NCBI GenBank assembly: GCA_964627035.1
Contig: CAZVKN010000032.1
Coordinates: 1-32,498 of the forward strand
Length of the DNA: 32,498 nt
From: CAZVKN01 sp964627035
GTDB taxonomy: Bacteria > Electryoneota > AABM5-125-24 > Hatepunaeales > Hatepunaeaceae
Reading direction: 5' to 3'
This document shows, piece by piece, positions 22,345-32,200 of the stretch. A model generated the notes under the pieces. That model was given only the letters and a program-made list of their open reading frames with translations, was not told the origin of the DNA and did no database searches. Positions within the stretch are counted from its first letter, which is position 1. Every line of letters starts with the position of its first letter. The position numbers and the translations under genes are program-made.

Positions 22345-23488
22345 CATTGAGTTGAAAGAGGACGAACCTGTCCTGTTCATTCAGATCAGGGCGATGGGTG
22401 ACATGCTGCTGACCACGCCGCTAATTCGCGAGTTCAAGCGTAAGTACCCGTCCAATCCGATTGACGTTGTTGCTCAACCGCTGCCCGCACAAGTGCTGGT
22501 GAATAATCCGCATGTGAGACATGTCTTTGAGAATCCGAAAACGTCGGAGTTGCGAAAACAAAAATACGCTCTTTCGGTAGATTTCCTGAGCACACCCGGA
22601 TCAGCACTCTTAAGTTGGTCGAGTAGGGCAAAGCAGAGGGTAGGTTATCGTCTTCGTTACAGAACCATGTGGTACACGCATCCGGTTGAAAGGCGTGTTG
22701 AACCGTTGTACAACCCATTGACCAAGTTTGATCTTGTCAGAGAAATCGGACTGTCACCCGGTGACAATCCTCTTCCAGAACTGTTCATCCGCAGTGAGGA
22801 TGATGAATGGGCTGAAGAAAAAAGGACGAAGGAAGGATTGGATGGAGACAAAGATATAATCGGTCTGGCTCCGTGGTCAAAGCGTGAATGGCGGCGGTGG
22901 AGCTTTGAGTCGTGGATTGCATTATTACAGCAAATTCGAGAGCAGTACAATGCGCTGTTCGTGCTGTTTGCTTCGGGAAATGAAAAGGCATACTTGCAGC
23001 CGCTGTTTGAAAGTTTAGAGTGTCAACCGCGGCGGGTTGACACCATCAACAGAGGGGAGGACGGACATTCCTGTCCGTCCGGCAGCGACAGGAATGTCAC
23101 TGCTCCCCTAAGTAGTCAGGTGCGGCGACCTGACAGCGAAGAACTGGATTCCCGCCTACGCGGGAATGACAAGGGTATTGCGTGGAATGACAAGGATATT
23201 GCATGGAATGACGAGGGTATTATGTGGGCTGGTGCGGATCATATATTGAAGGTTGCAGCTCTGATGAAACGCTGCCAAATGGTTATCACTGCTGACAACG
23301 GTTTGAAGCATGTTGCTGTTGCTTCCGGTGTGCCAACGCTGACAGTTTACACCGGATCCGAGCCGGAAGTTTGGAATCCACCGGACGATCAGAGGCATCA
23401 ATTCATAATGTCGAAACCAACAGGAGCTAACAGAGCTGATGTTGAACAAGCTGTGGAGTTGTTTGATGATATGATGAGCGCATTATGA
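22337..23488 (+). CDS. Glycosyltransferase family 9 (heptosyltransferase-like) with an in-frame repeat insertion
   Basis: 383 residues from a TTG overlapping the nfo end; a second TTG 15 nt later is an alternative. GT9 signatures: FIQIRAMGDMLLTTPLIREFKRKYP at the N terminus, GLAPWSKREWRRWSFESW at ~176-193, and CQMVITADNGLKHVAVASGVPTLTVYTGSEPEVW at ~313-346 (donor site). It should add heptose or a similar sugar to lipopolysaccharide core. Residues ~228-298 are not GT9: they translate a composite of four interspersed hairpins and a 21-bp tandem repeat (23018-23230), placed between two Rossmann elements where a short surface loop is expected. Without it the protein would be ~312 residues. Upstream of the O-antigen ligase gene with an ATGA overlap. 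Confidence 0.88.
   Translation: MSDIELKEDEPVLFIQIRAMGDMLLTTPLIREFKRKYPSNPIDVVAQPLPAQVLVNNPHVRHVFENPKTSELRKQKYALSVDFLSTPGSALLSWSSRAKQRVGYRLRYRTMWYTHPVERRVEPLYNPLTKFDLVREIGLSPGDNPLPELFIRSEDDEWAEEKRTKEGLDGDKDIIGLAPWSKREWRRWSFESWIALLQQIREQYNALFVLFASGNEKAYLQPLFESLECQPRRVDTINRGEDGHSCPSGSDRNVTAPLSSQVRRPDSEELDSRLRGNDKGIAWNDKDIAWNDEGIMWAGADHILKVAALMKRCQMVITADNGLKHVAVASGVPTLTVYTGSEPEVWNPPDDQRHQFIMSKPTGANRADVEQAVELFDDMMSAL
23020..23230. repeat. Composite palindromic repeat inserted in frame in the GT9 gene
   Basis: In order: GTGTCAACC-GCGGCG-GGTTGACAC (23020-23043); GGACGGACA-TTCC-TGTCCGTCC (23059-23080) and GACA-GGAA-TGTC (23087-23098), both enclosed by GGGGAG/CTCCCC (23054-23059 and 23103-23108); GTCAGGT-GCGGCG-ACCTGAC (23115-23134); ATTCCCGC-CTAC-GCGGGAAT (23148-23167); then three 21-bp direct repeats (23168-23230) encoding DKGIAWN-like units. 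The first, third and fourth also occur as intergenic families in this window. There is no stop codon or frameshift in the whole block. Confidence 0.88.
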
Positions 23489-24684
23489 CGAAAACTGTTT
23501 GGCAGCGATTCGATGAGATAGCGTTAATTCTCATAGCAGTCTCACTGCCGCTCTCAATCGCTGCAACTAATATCGCTCTAACAATCGGTGTGATACTGCT
23601 TGTAAGGCGCTGCATCGTGGATCGTTCTCTACTGAAGGCTCTCGGTGGCGGCATCACATTGCCGTTAATAATCTGGCTCGGAGTCAGTTTTATTTCTATG
23701 CTGTTTTCGGGGTATCCGATTCGGGTAAGTAATTTCATTGAAGAGAAATGGGTCATATCCGCATATTTTGTGGGATTCGGTCTGGTACATAGCTCTCGTT
23801 CTATCAGACAAACCACCTTAGCCTGGTTAATTGCAGGCGGTATATTGGCAATATATGCAATATACCAATTCATTTTCGGACATGATCTGTTACGTCATGA
23901 GCAGTTAGAGCCTATCGGGGGGATGTTCATGGCAATCGGTCTGTTTGGACATCATCTGACGTATGGCGGGGTTGCGATGGCACTGCTGTTGATGGCTTCT
24001 GCCGGGATTAAATACATTGAATCGGACAGAGCGAGACAGTTCATTATTGCTTTAGCTACACTGAACGGGATCGGTCTGCTTGCAAGTTATGCCAGAAGTG
24101 CGATTATCGGAGCAGCGGCTGGAGCTGCTGTCCTGACTATGCTGTTGCAGAGACGTTACTTAAAGTATCTTGTTGCGGTTGGTGTGGTGGGAATGATTTT
24201 GATGCTTTTGTTTATGCCTGGAATGGGAGAACGGTTCAGCAATGTGTTTTCAGGTGAGGAGAGTCCACGCATACGGCTTGCCTTGACGTCACTGAACATC
24301 ATAAAACACCACCCTATAATCGGCATCGGTGAAGATAATTTTAGTCTGGCTTTTGAAGAGTATCATGTCCCCGGCTTTTACGCCAGCACAGCTCACCCTC
24401 ACAACGATTTTCTGTCTGCTACGGTCAATGGAGGCATAATCGGATTAGCTGCATTTGCATTTATCTGGATAACTCTCTTTAGGAAGTTGTTCCCACTCAG
24501 GTTGTCAACATCCATTGATCAATCCCAGCAGTGGATAGTCAATGGCGGGATAACTGTTTTCGGGGGGATATTGATTGCCGGACTGTTTCAGAATTACATG
24601 ACAGATGCCGAAGTAGGAACTATGATATGGTTTATCATCGGTCTGACCATGAGCGTCACACGTAAAGAGATGCAACATGGCTAA
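23485..24684 (+). CDS. O-antigen ligase/polymerase family membrane protein
   Basis: 399 residues with about ten to twelve hydrophobic segments. The large external loop carries the family hallmark H-P-H-N-D (STAHPHNDFLSATVNGGIIG), and a conserved Arg lies in ASYARSAIIG. Proteins of this Wzy_C group either join O-antigen to lipid A-core (WaaL) or polymerise repeat units (Wzy); sequence alone does not separate them. The neighbouring GT9 and WaaE-like GT2 core transferases favour a WaaL-like role. ATG overlaps the GT9 stop (ATGA) and its own end overlaps the GT2 start by 8 nt, so translation is probably coupled. Confidence 0.88.
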   Translation: MTKTVWQRFDEIALILIAVSLPLSIAATNIALTIGVILLVRRCIVDRSLLKALGGGITLPLIIWLGVSFISMLFSGYPIRVSNFIEEKWVISAYFVGFGLVHSSRSIRQTTLAWLIAGGILAIYAIYQFIFGHDLLRHEQLEPIGGMFMAIGLFGHHLTYGGVAMALLLMASAGIKYIESDRARQFIIALATLNGIGLLASYARSAIIGAAAGAAVLTMLLQRRYLKYLVAVGVVGMILMLLFMPGMGERFSNVFSGEESPRIRLALTSLNIIKHHPIIGIGEDNFSLAFEEYHVPGFYASTAHPHNDFLSATVNGGIIGLAAFAFIWITLFRKLFPLRLSTSIDQSQQWIVNGGITVFGGILIAGLFQNYMTDAEVGTMIWFIIGLTMSVTRKEMQHG

Positions 24685-25450
24685 ACTCTCCGTAGCAATG
24701 CTTGCCCACAACGAGGCAGATAACATTCGCGATGCACTGCAAAGTGTTGCATGGGCTGACCAGATCGTTGTTGTTGATGCTGAGTCAAACGATAAAACGG
24801 CAGAGATTGCCAAACAGTGCGGAGCTGAGGTTTACAGTGAACCGAATCGATCCAATCTGAACGTTAACAAGAACATTTCAATTGACAACTGTAAATCAGA
24901 TTGGGTTTTCATCCTCGATGCGGATGAGAGAATACCGGATGCTCTGGCAGGTGAAATTCGACGCACCATCAATGAAAACAAACATGACGGATATTTGATT
25001 CCACGTCTCAACAATATACTTGGTCGCGGGTTGAGACATGGTGGGCAGTACCCCGACTATCAGCTTAGGCTGTTCAAAAACGGCAAAGGACGATTCCCGG
25101 CAAAACATGTGCATGAACGGATCAAGATCGAGGGTTCAATCGGCAAGCTGCAAAATTGGTTTGATCACATTCCGTACCGAGATCTGAAGGAGATGATGTG
25201 TAAGGGAGTTTTTTATGCTGAGTTTGAAGCCCAATATTTGCGAGACAGTGGCAAATCCGTTTCAGCAGCCGGTCTGTTTCTGAAAGCCATCATTAAACCT
25301 ATCATCAGATTCAAACGGAGATACATTTTCAAAGGTGGTTTCCTCGACGGCGTGCCCGGATTGATAGTGGCTCTGTTTGATTGCTGGAATCAGTCTGTGC
25401 GGTGGCTAAGACTGTGGGACATGCAAAGGCTTTCGGGTGACGACTCATGA
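24677..25450 (+). CDS. Glycosyltransferase family 2, lipopolysaccharide-core WaaE/KdtX-like
   Basis: 257 residues, GT-A fold. SVAMLAHNEADNIRDALQSV at the start binds UDP-sugar, VVVDAESNDKTAEIA follows, and WVFILDADERIP holds the DxD metal site. YQLRLFKNGKGRFPAKHVHERI is typical of the WaaE/KdtX branch, which adds glucose to inner core or modifies similar glycans on the cytoplasmic face. An amphipathic/hydrophobic C-terminal part (LFLKAIIKPIIRFKRRYIFKGGF...VPGLIVALFDC) suggests membrane association. Starts within the ligase gene and ends in an ATGA overlap with mutS. Confidence 0.92.
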   Translation: MAKLSVAMLAHNEADNIRDALQSVAWADQIVVVDAESNDKTAEIAKQCGAEVYSEPNRSNLNVNKNISIDNCKSDWVFILDADERIPDALAGEIRRTINENKHDGYLIPRLNNILGRGLRHGGQYPDYQLRLFKNGKGRFPAKHVHERIKIEGSIGKLQNWFDHIPYRDLKEMMCKGVFYAEFEAQYLRDSGKSVSAAGLFLKAIIKPIIRFKRRYIFKGGFLDGVPGLIVALFDCWNQSVRWLRLWDMQRLSGDDS

Positions 25451-28089
25451 GAAAAGGTGAACGGACACCGATGCTGGAACAGTTCATGTTCTTCAAGAAG
25501 CAGTACGAGGACGCAATCCTGTTCTACCGGATGGGTGACTTTTATGAAATGTTCTTCGATGATGCCAAAATCGCAAGCGAGATTCTTGGACTGCGGTTAA
25601 CGCAGAGAGCGCACGGCAAGAGCGCAAATGTCCCGCTCGCCGGATTTCCTTACCATCAGTTAGACAACTATCTGACACGAATGGTCAACGCAGGCAGGCG
25701 TGTGGTGATTGTCGAACAGGTTGAAGACCCCAAAAAAGCAAAGGGACTCGTCAAACGTGATGTTGTGCAGATTGTCACTGCCGGAACCAATCCGGAAATT
25801 ATTGATGGCGACAGACCGACTGCATCGCGTATTGCGGCAGTCATCGAACAAAGTGATATGTATGGATACGCCTGGGCGGATGTCGGATCAGGTGAGTTTC
25901 AGGCAGGGCAGTTTGACCAATCTGATCTGAAACTAATCCTCAGCCAGACCGAACCGATTGAACTTGTAATTCCAGAGAACAGACGTGATCTAACTTCTGA
26001 CTTGATGGAGAATGAACAGAAGCTGACCATCAGCAAACTTGAGAGTTGGGTGTGGGAAGAATCTTTTGCACATCAGACACTGACCGATCATTTTGAAACG
26101 GTTGGATTGAAAGGATTCGGGCTGGAATCGCTCGATCTGGCAGTTTCTGCTGCGGGCGCGCTTCTGCACTACCTGAAAGGAAACCTCCGCACCGATCCGA
26201 ACCATCTGACCAGCCTGTCAAAAGCCGATGTCTCCGGTAAGATGTTGATGGAGGCGACTACCAGACGAAATCTCGAGCTGGTGGAGTCGCTGTCCGGAAA
26301 CAGTCGCGCCACTCTGCTCGCTGTTATTGACAAGAGTGTCACCGTTCCCGGGAAACGGCTGCTGTACATGCGATTGATGGAACCTCTGTCCGACCGGTCA
26401 CAGATCGAAGCGCGACTTGATGTGGTTGAAGAGTTGGTTGACAAGCAGTCATTGCGATTTGACCTCCGTGACCTGTTGAAGCAATCAGGTGATATTCAAA
26501 AAGCGTTGGCACGATTGGCGACGGGAAGGGGATCAGCACGCGATCTTACAGCAATTCGGGATACGCTTGAGCTTTTACCGGAATACGCATCGCTGCTGAA
26601 CAGCGTTTACAGCGATAAACTTGAGCAGCTTCAAAAACAGATTGACCTGCTTCCTGATTTGCTGAAGAGACTTGAGGATGCACTTGCAGAATCGCCTCCA
26701 CTGCTTACTACAACCGGAGGCATGATTAAGGACGGCTATGATCCGAAGATTGACGAGCTTCGTGAGATCCGATATAACGGCAAGTCATGGCTGAAGAATT
26801 TTCAGACATCTGAGCGTGAGCGTACCGGAATCACAAACCTGAAAATCAGTTTCAACAAGGTTTTCGGTTACTATATCGAAGTGACAAAATCACATATGGA
26901 CAGAGTCCCGGATGACTACATCCGAAGGCAGACACTGGTAAATGCCGAGAGGTATGTCATTCCTGCCCTGAGTGAGTATGCGGAGAAACTGCTCAGTGCC
27001 GAAGAAGTGATCGCTCAACGGGAACACAAGCTATATCTGGAGCTTGAAGCGGATGCACTGAAATGTTCACATCAGCTTCAGCAGAACGCAAAGATTTTAG
27101 CCGAGATAGATTTTCTTGCGGGTCTGGCTGAACTTGCACAGTCGGAGAACTACTGCAGACCGCTGCTGAAAGATGATGACCGAATTGACCTGAAGGAGAG
27201 TCGTCATCCGGTTGTAGAAAAGCTGATGCCCCCCGGGCAGCCGTTCGTACCGAATGACTTGACCATTGGTGGCGACGAACCCCACATATTCATAGTAACC
27301 GGACCGAACATGGCGGGGAAGTCCACTTATCTTCGCCAGATCGGACTGTCCATCATACTCGCTCAGATGGGTTCGTTTGTCCCAGCAAAAGAAGCAACAA
27401 TCGGTGTCGTTGACAGGCTGTTCACGCGAATCGGGGCACTGGACAACCTTGCCGGAGGTGAATCAACTTTTTTGGTTGAGATGATGGAGACCGCCTCAAT
27501 TCTACATAATGCTACCTCAAAATCGTTAGTGCTGTTTGATGAGGTGGGTCGAGGGACTTCCACTTTTGACGGACTAAGCCTGGCGTGGGCTATCGTTGAA
27601 TACCTGCATGAGATTGACAATCTCTGTCCGAGGACACTGTTTGCCACACACTTTCACGAGATGGTGGAGCTGGAAAATCATCTCGAAAAAGTTGCCAACC
27701 GTAATGTCGCAGTACAGGAGTTTGATGAGAAGGTTGTGTTCATGCGGAAAATCATTCCGGGTGGGTGTGATCGCAGCTTTGGTATTCATGTTGCGCAGAT
27801 GGCGGGGCTTCCACCGGAAGTAATCGAACGCGCGCGTGAAGTGCTGAAAAACCTTGAAGCGAACAATCTGAATCCGACTGAACCGGAGAACGGATCGGAA
27901 GTGAGGATCTCAACCGACTCTAAACGGGAACGCAATGTCGCTTTGCCGAGAGGGCATACCGCACAATTGTCATTCTTCGATCCGATTGACACCAAACTTA
28001 GGCATAAGCTTGAGTCTATTGATCCGAACCATCTGACACCGCTCGACGCTCTGAATCTGATCCATGAATTGAAAAACCTGCTCCATTGA
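25447..28089 (+). CDS. mutS: DNA mismatch repair protein MutS
   Basis: 880 residues, full length. It recognises mispairs and small loops and, on ATP binding, clamps DNA and recruits MutL. The mismatch wedge F32-Y-E34 sits in RMGDFYEMF. Walker A GPNMAGKST is at 619-627, Walker B LFDEVGRGTSTFDG has D698/E699, and ATHFHEM is the switch His motif. AQLSFFD at ~839-845 fits the sliding-clamp binding box near the C terminus, followed by a short helical tetramerisation region. It has the MutS1 domain layout, not MutS2 (no Smr). Start codon overlaps the GT2 stop, so a repair gene is coupled to a glycan gene. Confidence 0.98.
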   Translation: MRKGERTPMLEQFMFFKKQYEDAILFYRMGDFYEMFFDDAKIASEILGLRLTQRAHGKSANVPLAGFPYHQLDNYLTRMVNAGRRVVIVEQVEDPKKAKGLVKRDVVQIVTAGTNPEIIDGDRPTASRIAAVIEQSDMYGYAWADVGSGEFQAGQFDQSDLKLILSQTEPIELVIPENRRDLTSDLMENEQKLTISKLESWVWEESFAHQTLTDHFETVGLKGFGLESLDLAVSAAGALLHYLKGNLRTDPNHLTSLSKADVSGKMLMEATTRRNLELVESLSGNSRATLLAVIDKSVTVPGKRLLYMRLMEPLSDRSQIEARLDVVEELVDKQSLRFDLRDLLKQSGDIQKALARLATGRGSARDLTAIRDTLELLPEYASLLNSVYSDKLEQLQKQIDLLPDLLKRLEDALAESPPLLTTTGGMIKDGYDPKIDELREIRYNGKSWLKNFQTSERERTGITNLKISFNKVFGYYIEVTKSHMDRVPDDYIRRQTLVNAERYVIPALSEYAEKLLSAEEVIAQREHKLYLELEADALKCSHQLQQNAKILAEIDFLAGLAELAQSENYCRPLLKDDDRIDLKESRHPVVEKLMPPGQPFVPNDLTIGGDEPHIFIVTGPNMAGKSTYLRQIGLSIILAQMGSFVPAKEATIGVVDRLFTRIGALDNLAGGESTFLVEMMETASILHNATSKSLVLFDEVGRGTSTFDGLSLAWAIVEYLHEIDNLCPRTLFATHFHEMVELENHLEKVANRNVAVQEFDEKVVFMRKIIPGGCDRSFGIHVAQMAGLPPEVIERAREVLKNLEANNLNPTEPENGSEVRISTDSKRERNVALPRGHTAQLSFFDPIDTKLRHKLESIDPNHLTPLDALNLIHELKNLLH

Positions 28090-28090
28090 A

Positions 28091-28768
28091 ATGAATTTAC
28101 ATCCATTAGTAACATTCGTCCGATCAGAATACCCGAAGTACGCCAACGCTGAAAATGCCGCTCACATGAAGCGTTACATGAAATCGGAAATGGACTATCA
28201 TGGAGTGAAAGCTCCTATTAAGAAGCAGATCAACCAGCAAGCGTTTAAGCAGTTTAAGATTGAATCTATCGAAGAATATGATTTGGTATTAAAACAGTTG
28301 TGGGACGCACGATATCGTGAGGAGCGATACAGTGCAATCGCATTTTCCAAGCAGTACAAGAAATTCCAGACTTTGCAGATGCTGCCGACTTACCGAATGA
28401 TGATTGAGACCGGTGCATGGTGGGACTATGTTGACGCAATTGCTGCACACTTGATAGGCAGTCTGCTTTCCAACTATCCTGAAGAGATGAAACCGGAGAT
28501 GTATCGCTGGATCAAGGATGACGATTTGTGGATCAGAAGGAGTGCTATTCTGTCTCAGCTTCGATTTAAACAGGAGACAGACAGTGAGATGCTGTTTGAG
28601 TTCTGTTCCAGATGCATTCATGAGGAAAGTTTTTGGATCAGGAAAGCAATCGGCTGGGCATTGCGGGAATATTCGAAAAGCAATGCTGACTCTGTCAGTG
28701 ACTTTATTACCGAATTTCGTTCGTTAATGTCAAGAGTCACTCTGAAGGAAGCAGAGAAATATATCTGA
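28091..28768 (+). CDS. alkD: AlkD-like DNA alkylation repair glycosylase
   Basis: 225 residues of paired helices (HEAT-like). AlkD removes 3- and 7-alkylated purines without flipping the base. The four residues that line the DNA-lesion site in Bacillus AlkD (W109, D113, R148, W187) correspond to W111, D115, R150 and W189 here, all at a constant +2 offset, within GAWWDYVDAIA, WIRRSAI and FWIRKAIGWALREYSK. Activity is therefore likely retained. One base separates it from the mutS stop, so it is the last gene of this operon; a hairpin at 28775-28800 may end the transcript. Confidence 0.93.
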   Translation: MNLHPLVTFVRSEYPKYANAENAAHMKRYMKSEMDYHGVKAPIKKQINQQAFKQFKIESIEEYDLVLKQLWDARYREERYSAIAFSKQYKKFQTLQMLPTYRMMIETGAWWDYVDAIAAHLIGSLLSNYPEEMKPEMYRWIKDDDLWIRRSAILSQLRFKQETDSEMLFEFCSRCIHEESFWIRKAIGWALREYSKSNADSVSDFITEFRSLMSRVTLKEAEKYI

Positions 28769-28774
28769 TAATTT

Positions 28775-28800
28775 TCAATGCTCCTGACCTTGAGCATTGA
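28775..28800 (+). terminator. Candidate terminator after alkD
   Basis: TCAATGCTC-CTGACCTT-GAGCATTGA, perfect 9-bp stem 6 nt after the stop codon, followed by TTTAACCCTTTT, a weak U-tract. Confidence 0.5.
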
Positions 28801-28872
28801 TTTAACCCTTTTAATGACATTATCTATATAGAATACATTATTCCGGTTAGTTCAACTTAACAATTTAGCCAA

Positions 28873-29241
28873 ATGTTAGCAGACAAAAGAAATATCACAG
28901 TCCTGATGATCGAGGACAATGTCCCTTTCGCTGATTTGATCAATGAGTTTCTGTTACAAGCTCAGAAAGCAGCGTTTGAATTCATCCATGTTGAGACGCT
29001 GTCGTTAGGGTTGCTGCGGTTGGCTGAAGGCGGGATTGATGTCGTATTGCTCGACCTTGGACTGGAAGACAGCAGTGGATTGGATACGCTGCGTGCAGTT
29101 CTGAACCAGACTCCTGACGTACCGGTGGTGATTCTGACCGGACACGGCAGCGAAGATACGGCGGAGGAAGCGATTCGGGAGGGGGCTCAGGACTACCTGC
29201 TGAAAGGGCATCTCGTAATCGTGTGTTGGATCGCACTCTGA
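28873..29241 (+). CDS. Response-regulator receiver domain, probably the 5' part of a split gene
   Basis: 122 residues. Receiver fold with acidic pocket E14-D15, phosphoacceptor D61 (VVLLDLG), T89 (VVILTG) and K111 (DYLLKG). The last 11 residues (HLVIVCWIAL) do not fit the family. Relatives continue after LLKG with a short stretch and then ALERHR-type linker, which is exactly what the next frame (-1) encodes from position 29223 on. No Shine-Dalgarno is obvious before the ATG. Transcription may start from a promoter within ~28795-28830 (TTGATT, 18 nt, TATCTA), a weak guess. Confidence 0.8.
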   Translation: MLADKRNITVLMIEDNVPFADLINEFLLQAQKAAFEFIHVETLSLGLLRLAEGGIDVVLLDLGLEDSSGLDTLRAVLNQTPDVPVVILTGHGSEDTAEEAIREGAQDYLLKGHLVIVCWIAL

Positions 29242-32200
29242 TCTATGCGTTAGAACGGCACAGGCTGCGCATGGAATTGAAATCGAATCAAACTCTATTG
29301 CAGCAGACTGAGGATAAGTACCGATTCATAGTTGAGAAACAGACCGACGGCGTTACACTGGGTGATCTGGATGAAAACATAATCTTTGCCAATCCCGCAA
29401 TGGACAGGATCTTCGGATTGACAACCGGAACGATTGTAGGGCGGAACCTGTCTGAATTCATGAGCGAGAAATCTTTTGAAAAAATCAAGAGTCAGACCCA
29501 ATTACGAATGAAAGGTGAATCAAGCGGCTATGAGCTGGATATAATCCGTCCGAACGGTCAGACGCGTCATGTATATGTTCATACTCAACCGTGGTTTGAT
29601 GATTCCGGTAAGGTCGTGGGATCGTTTGGAGTCGTCCACGATGAGACCGACCGCAGGAAAGCTGAGCAACAAATCCAGCAGCAGAAGACGAACCTGCAGG
29701 AACTCGTTGACCACCGGACTCATCAGTTGTCACATGCCAAAAACATGTGGGAGCGGACATTTGACGCCGTCCCGGACATTATCGCCATCATTGATACAAA
29801 CTATAGGATTATACGCGCAAACAGAGCCCTTGCTGTTGGATTTAGGACACCGATAAAACGATTGATCGGGAGAAAATGCCATGAAGTGATATATGGAATT
29901 GAAGAACCGCTGGATGACTGTCTTGCCCACAAGATGCTGCAGGATCACAAAAGTCATTCCGGTGAGAAATATGTCGAGCAATACGGTCGGACGTTTTTTA
30001 TTTCGGTTACTCCCCTTCACGATGAACAGGGAGTGTTTGAAGGCGGAGTTTTAACAGCGCACGATATTTCCGAGCTTAAGCAGGCTGAACTTAATGTGAC
30101 CTTGGAACGAGATAGAGCACATCATTACCTTGATATTGCAGCGGTAATGATTATCGGATTGGATGCTAATGGAAACATCTCACTCATCAATCGAAGAGGC
30201 TGTGAAATTCTTGAGTATGATTATGATGAACTGATCGGAAAGAACTGGTTTGAATACTGTCTTCCGGATCAGTTTGTGGATGAAGTTAAGGCAGTTTTCA
30301 ATCAGCTTATGAAAGGTGAGACAGAACTGGTTGTTCACTACGAAAACCCGATTAAGACAAAATCCGGCAAAGAAAGGATCATTGCCTGGAGCAATTCAAT
30401 CCATGTGAATGAAGCGGGGGATATTACCGGAATAATTAGCTCCGGGGAAGATATAACCGAACGCAAGATTGCTGAAGTTGAGCTGGAACTGTCGAGAGCA
30501 AACTACAAAGCAATATATGATAACATCAATGAGGCTGTTTTTGTTCATGACATGGGAACAGGTGCAATCCTTGATGTTAACCCGGCGATGACGCGGATGT
30601 ATGGGTGGGAACATGATGAGGCACTTGATCTGGAAGTTGAGGATATTAGTTCCGGTGAACCTCCTTACACACAGCAGGATGCAATTAAATGGATACAAAA
30701 GGCATCACAGGGTAAATCGCAGCTATTTGAGTGGCATTGCAAACGTAAAAATGGAGACCTGTTTTGGGCTGAAGTAAATCTCACACGAACGATTTTTGAC
30801 GGCAACGATTGTGTGCTTGCTGTGGTGAGAGACATCAATCAGCAGAAGATGGACAGCGAGGAGATTCAGAAGTTCAAGACCATATCTGACAAGGCAAACT
30901 ATGGAGCAGTGATAACCGAGCTTGACGGAACTATCGTCTATGTCAACCGCTACTATGCGGATATACACGGGTACAGCGTTGATGAATTGATCGGAGAGAA
31001 CACTTCTGTTTTCCACAACCAGGGACAACTTGATGCCGTTGAAAGGTTAAACAAAGATCTATTGAAGAGAGGCAGCTACTCTGCCGAAGAGGTGTGGCAT
31101 CAGTACAAGGATGGATTTGTAATACCGATGCTGATGAATGCCGTGCTGATAATGGATGCTGAAGGAAAACCGCTCTATCAGGCCGCCACAGCTATAGATA
31201 TAGCAATGCGAAAGCAGCTTGAAGTTGAGTTGGAGGAAAAGAAGGACAGCCTTGACAAGAATGTCAAAAAACGGACTGAAGAGTTGAGCATAGCCCTCGC
31301 AGCCCTCAAACATGCTAACCGCGTAAAGAGCGATTTTTTGGCGACTATGAATCATGAACTGCGAACTCCGCTGAACACCATACTCGGGATGGCGGAGGTG
31401 TTGCAGGACAATATCTATGGAGAACTCAATCCGGAGCAGGCTGAGTGCCTCAGCGAGATTGTCACAGGCAGCAGGAATTTACGTACACTTGTACAGGACA
31501 TACTATATCTGTCAAAGCTTGAAGCAGATGAGGTTGAGCTTCAAATTGAAGAATTTCCGGTAATCGCAATCTGCAAATCGTGCCTGACCTCAATCGAGGA
31601 GACCGCTCAGAAGAAAGGGATCACGCTCGAATCCAGATATTCCAGCGAGGATCTGATTGTTTTCACCGACGGTGAGCAGATTAAGCAGTTGCTGACAAAT
31701 CTGCTTGACAATGCGGTCAAATTCACACCGGAAGGTGGATCAATCGGATTGGAAGTTGAAAGCGATGAGGGAAACAACAAAATAGATTTTACGATTTGGG
31801 AAAACGGCATCGGAATTGATCTCGAAATCCAACGAAAGATATTTGAACCGTTTACAAGGCAGGATACAAGTTATACACGCCGATACTACGGCACCGGACT
31901 TGGATTGGCACTGGTATATCGGATAATCGAACTGCAGGGTGGTGCTATTGAGCTGGAGAGTGAACCGAACAAGGGGAGCAGGTTCACTATATCGCTTCCG
32001 CATCATTCTGAGAAGTATGATGCGTATGTTCCTTCTGGTGTGATTGACACTGATCAGGGCGCCGAAGAGAGACAAATTCTTATCGTAGAGGATGACCGGC
32101 GAACAATCAACCGATTTTTACGATTTTTCCAATCCAACGGACATCAGGTCACAGTAGCTCGCAACAGCGAAGAAACGTTGTCATACATCTCTAAATTCTT

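Noticed and set aside
21526..22380. A 284-codon open frame on the minus strand opposite nfo
   Set aside because: It lies wholly antisense to a clearly conserved nfo gene with all metal ligands and shows no recognisable motifs; it is a coding shadow.
23839..23866. 9-bp perfect inverted repeat GGTATATTG...CAATATACC
   Set aside because: It lies in the ligase gene and encodes a normal membrane helix (GGILAIYAIYQF); probably chance from AT-rich codons.
29196..29222. Programmed -1 frameshift at CTGAAAGGG joining receiver and kinase
   Set aside because: The heptamer is not a canonical X-XXY-YYZ slippery site in this frame, and the AT-poor sequence after it shows no obvious pseudoknot; an indel is simpler.
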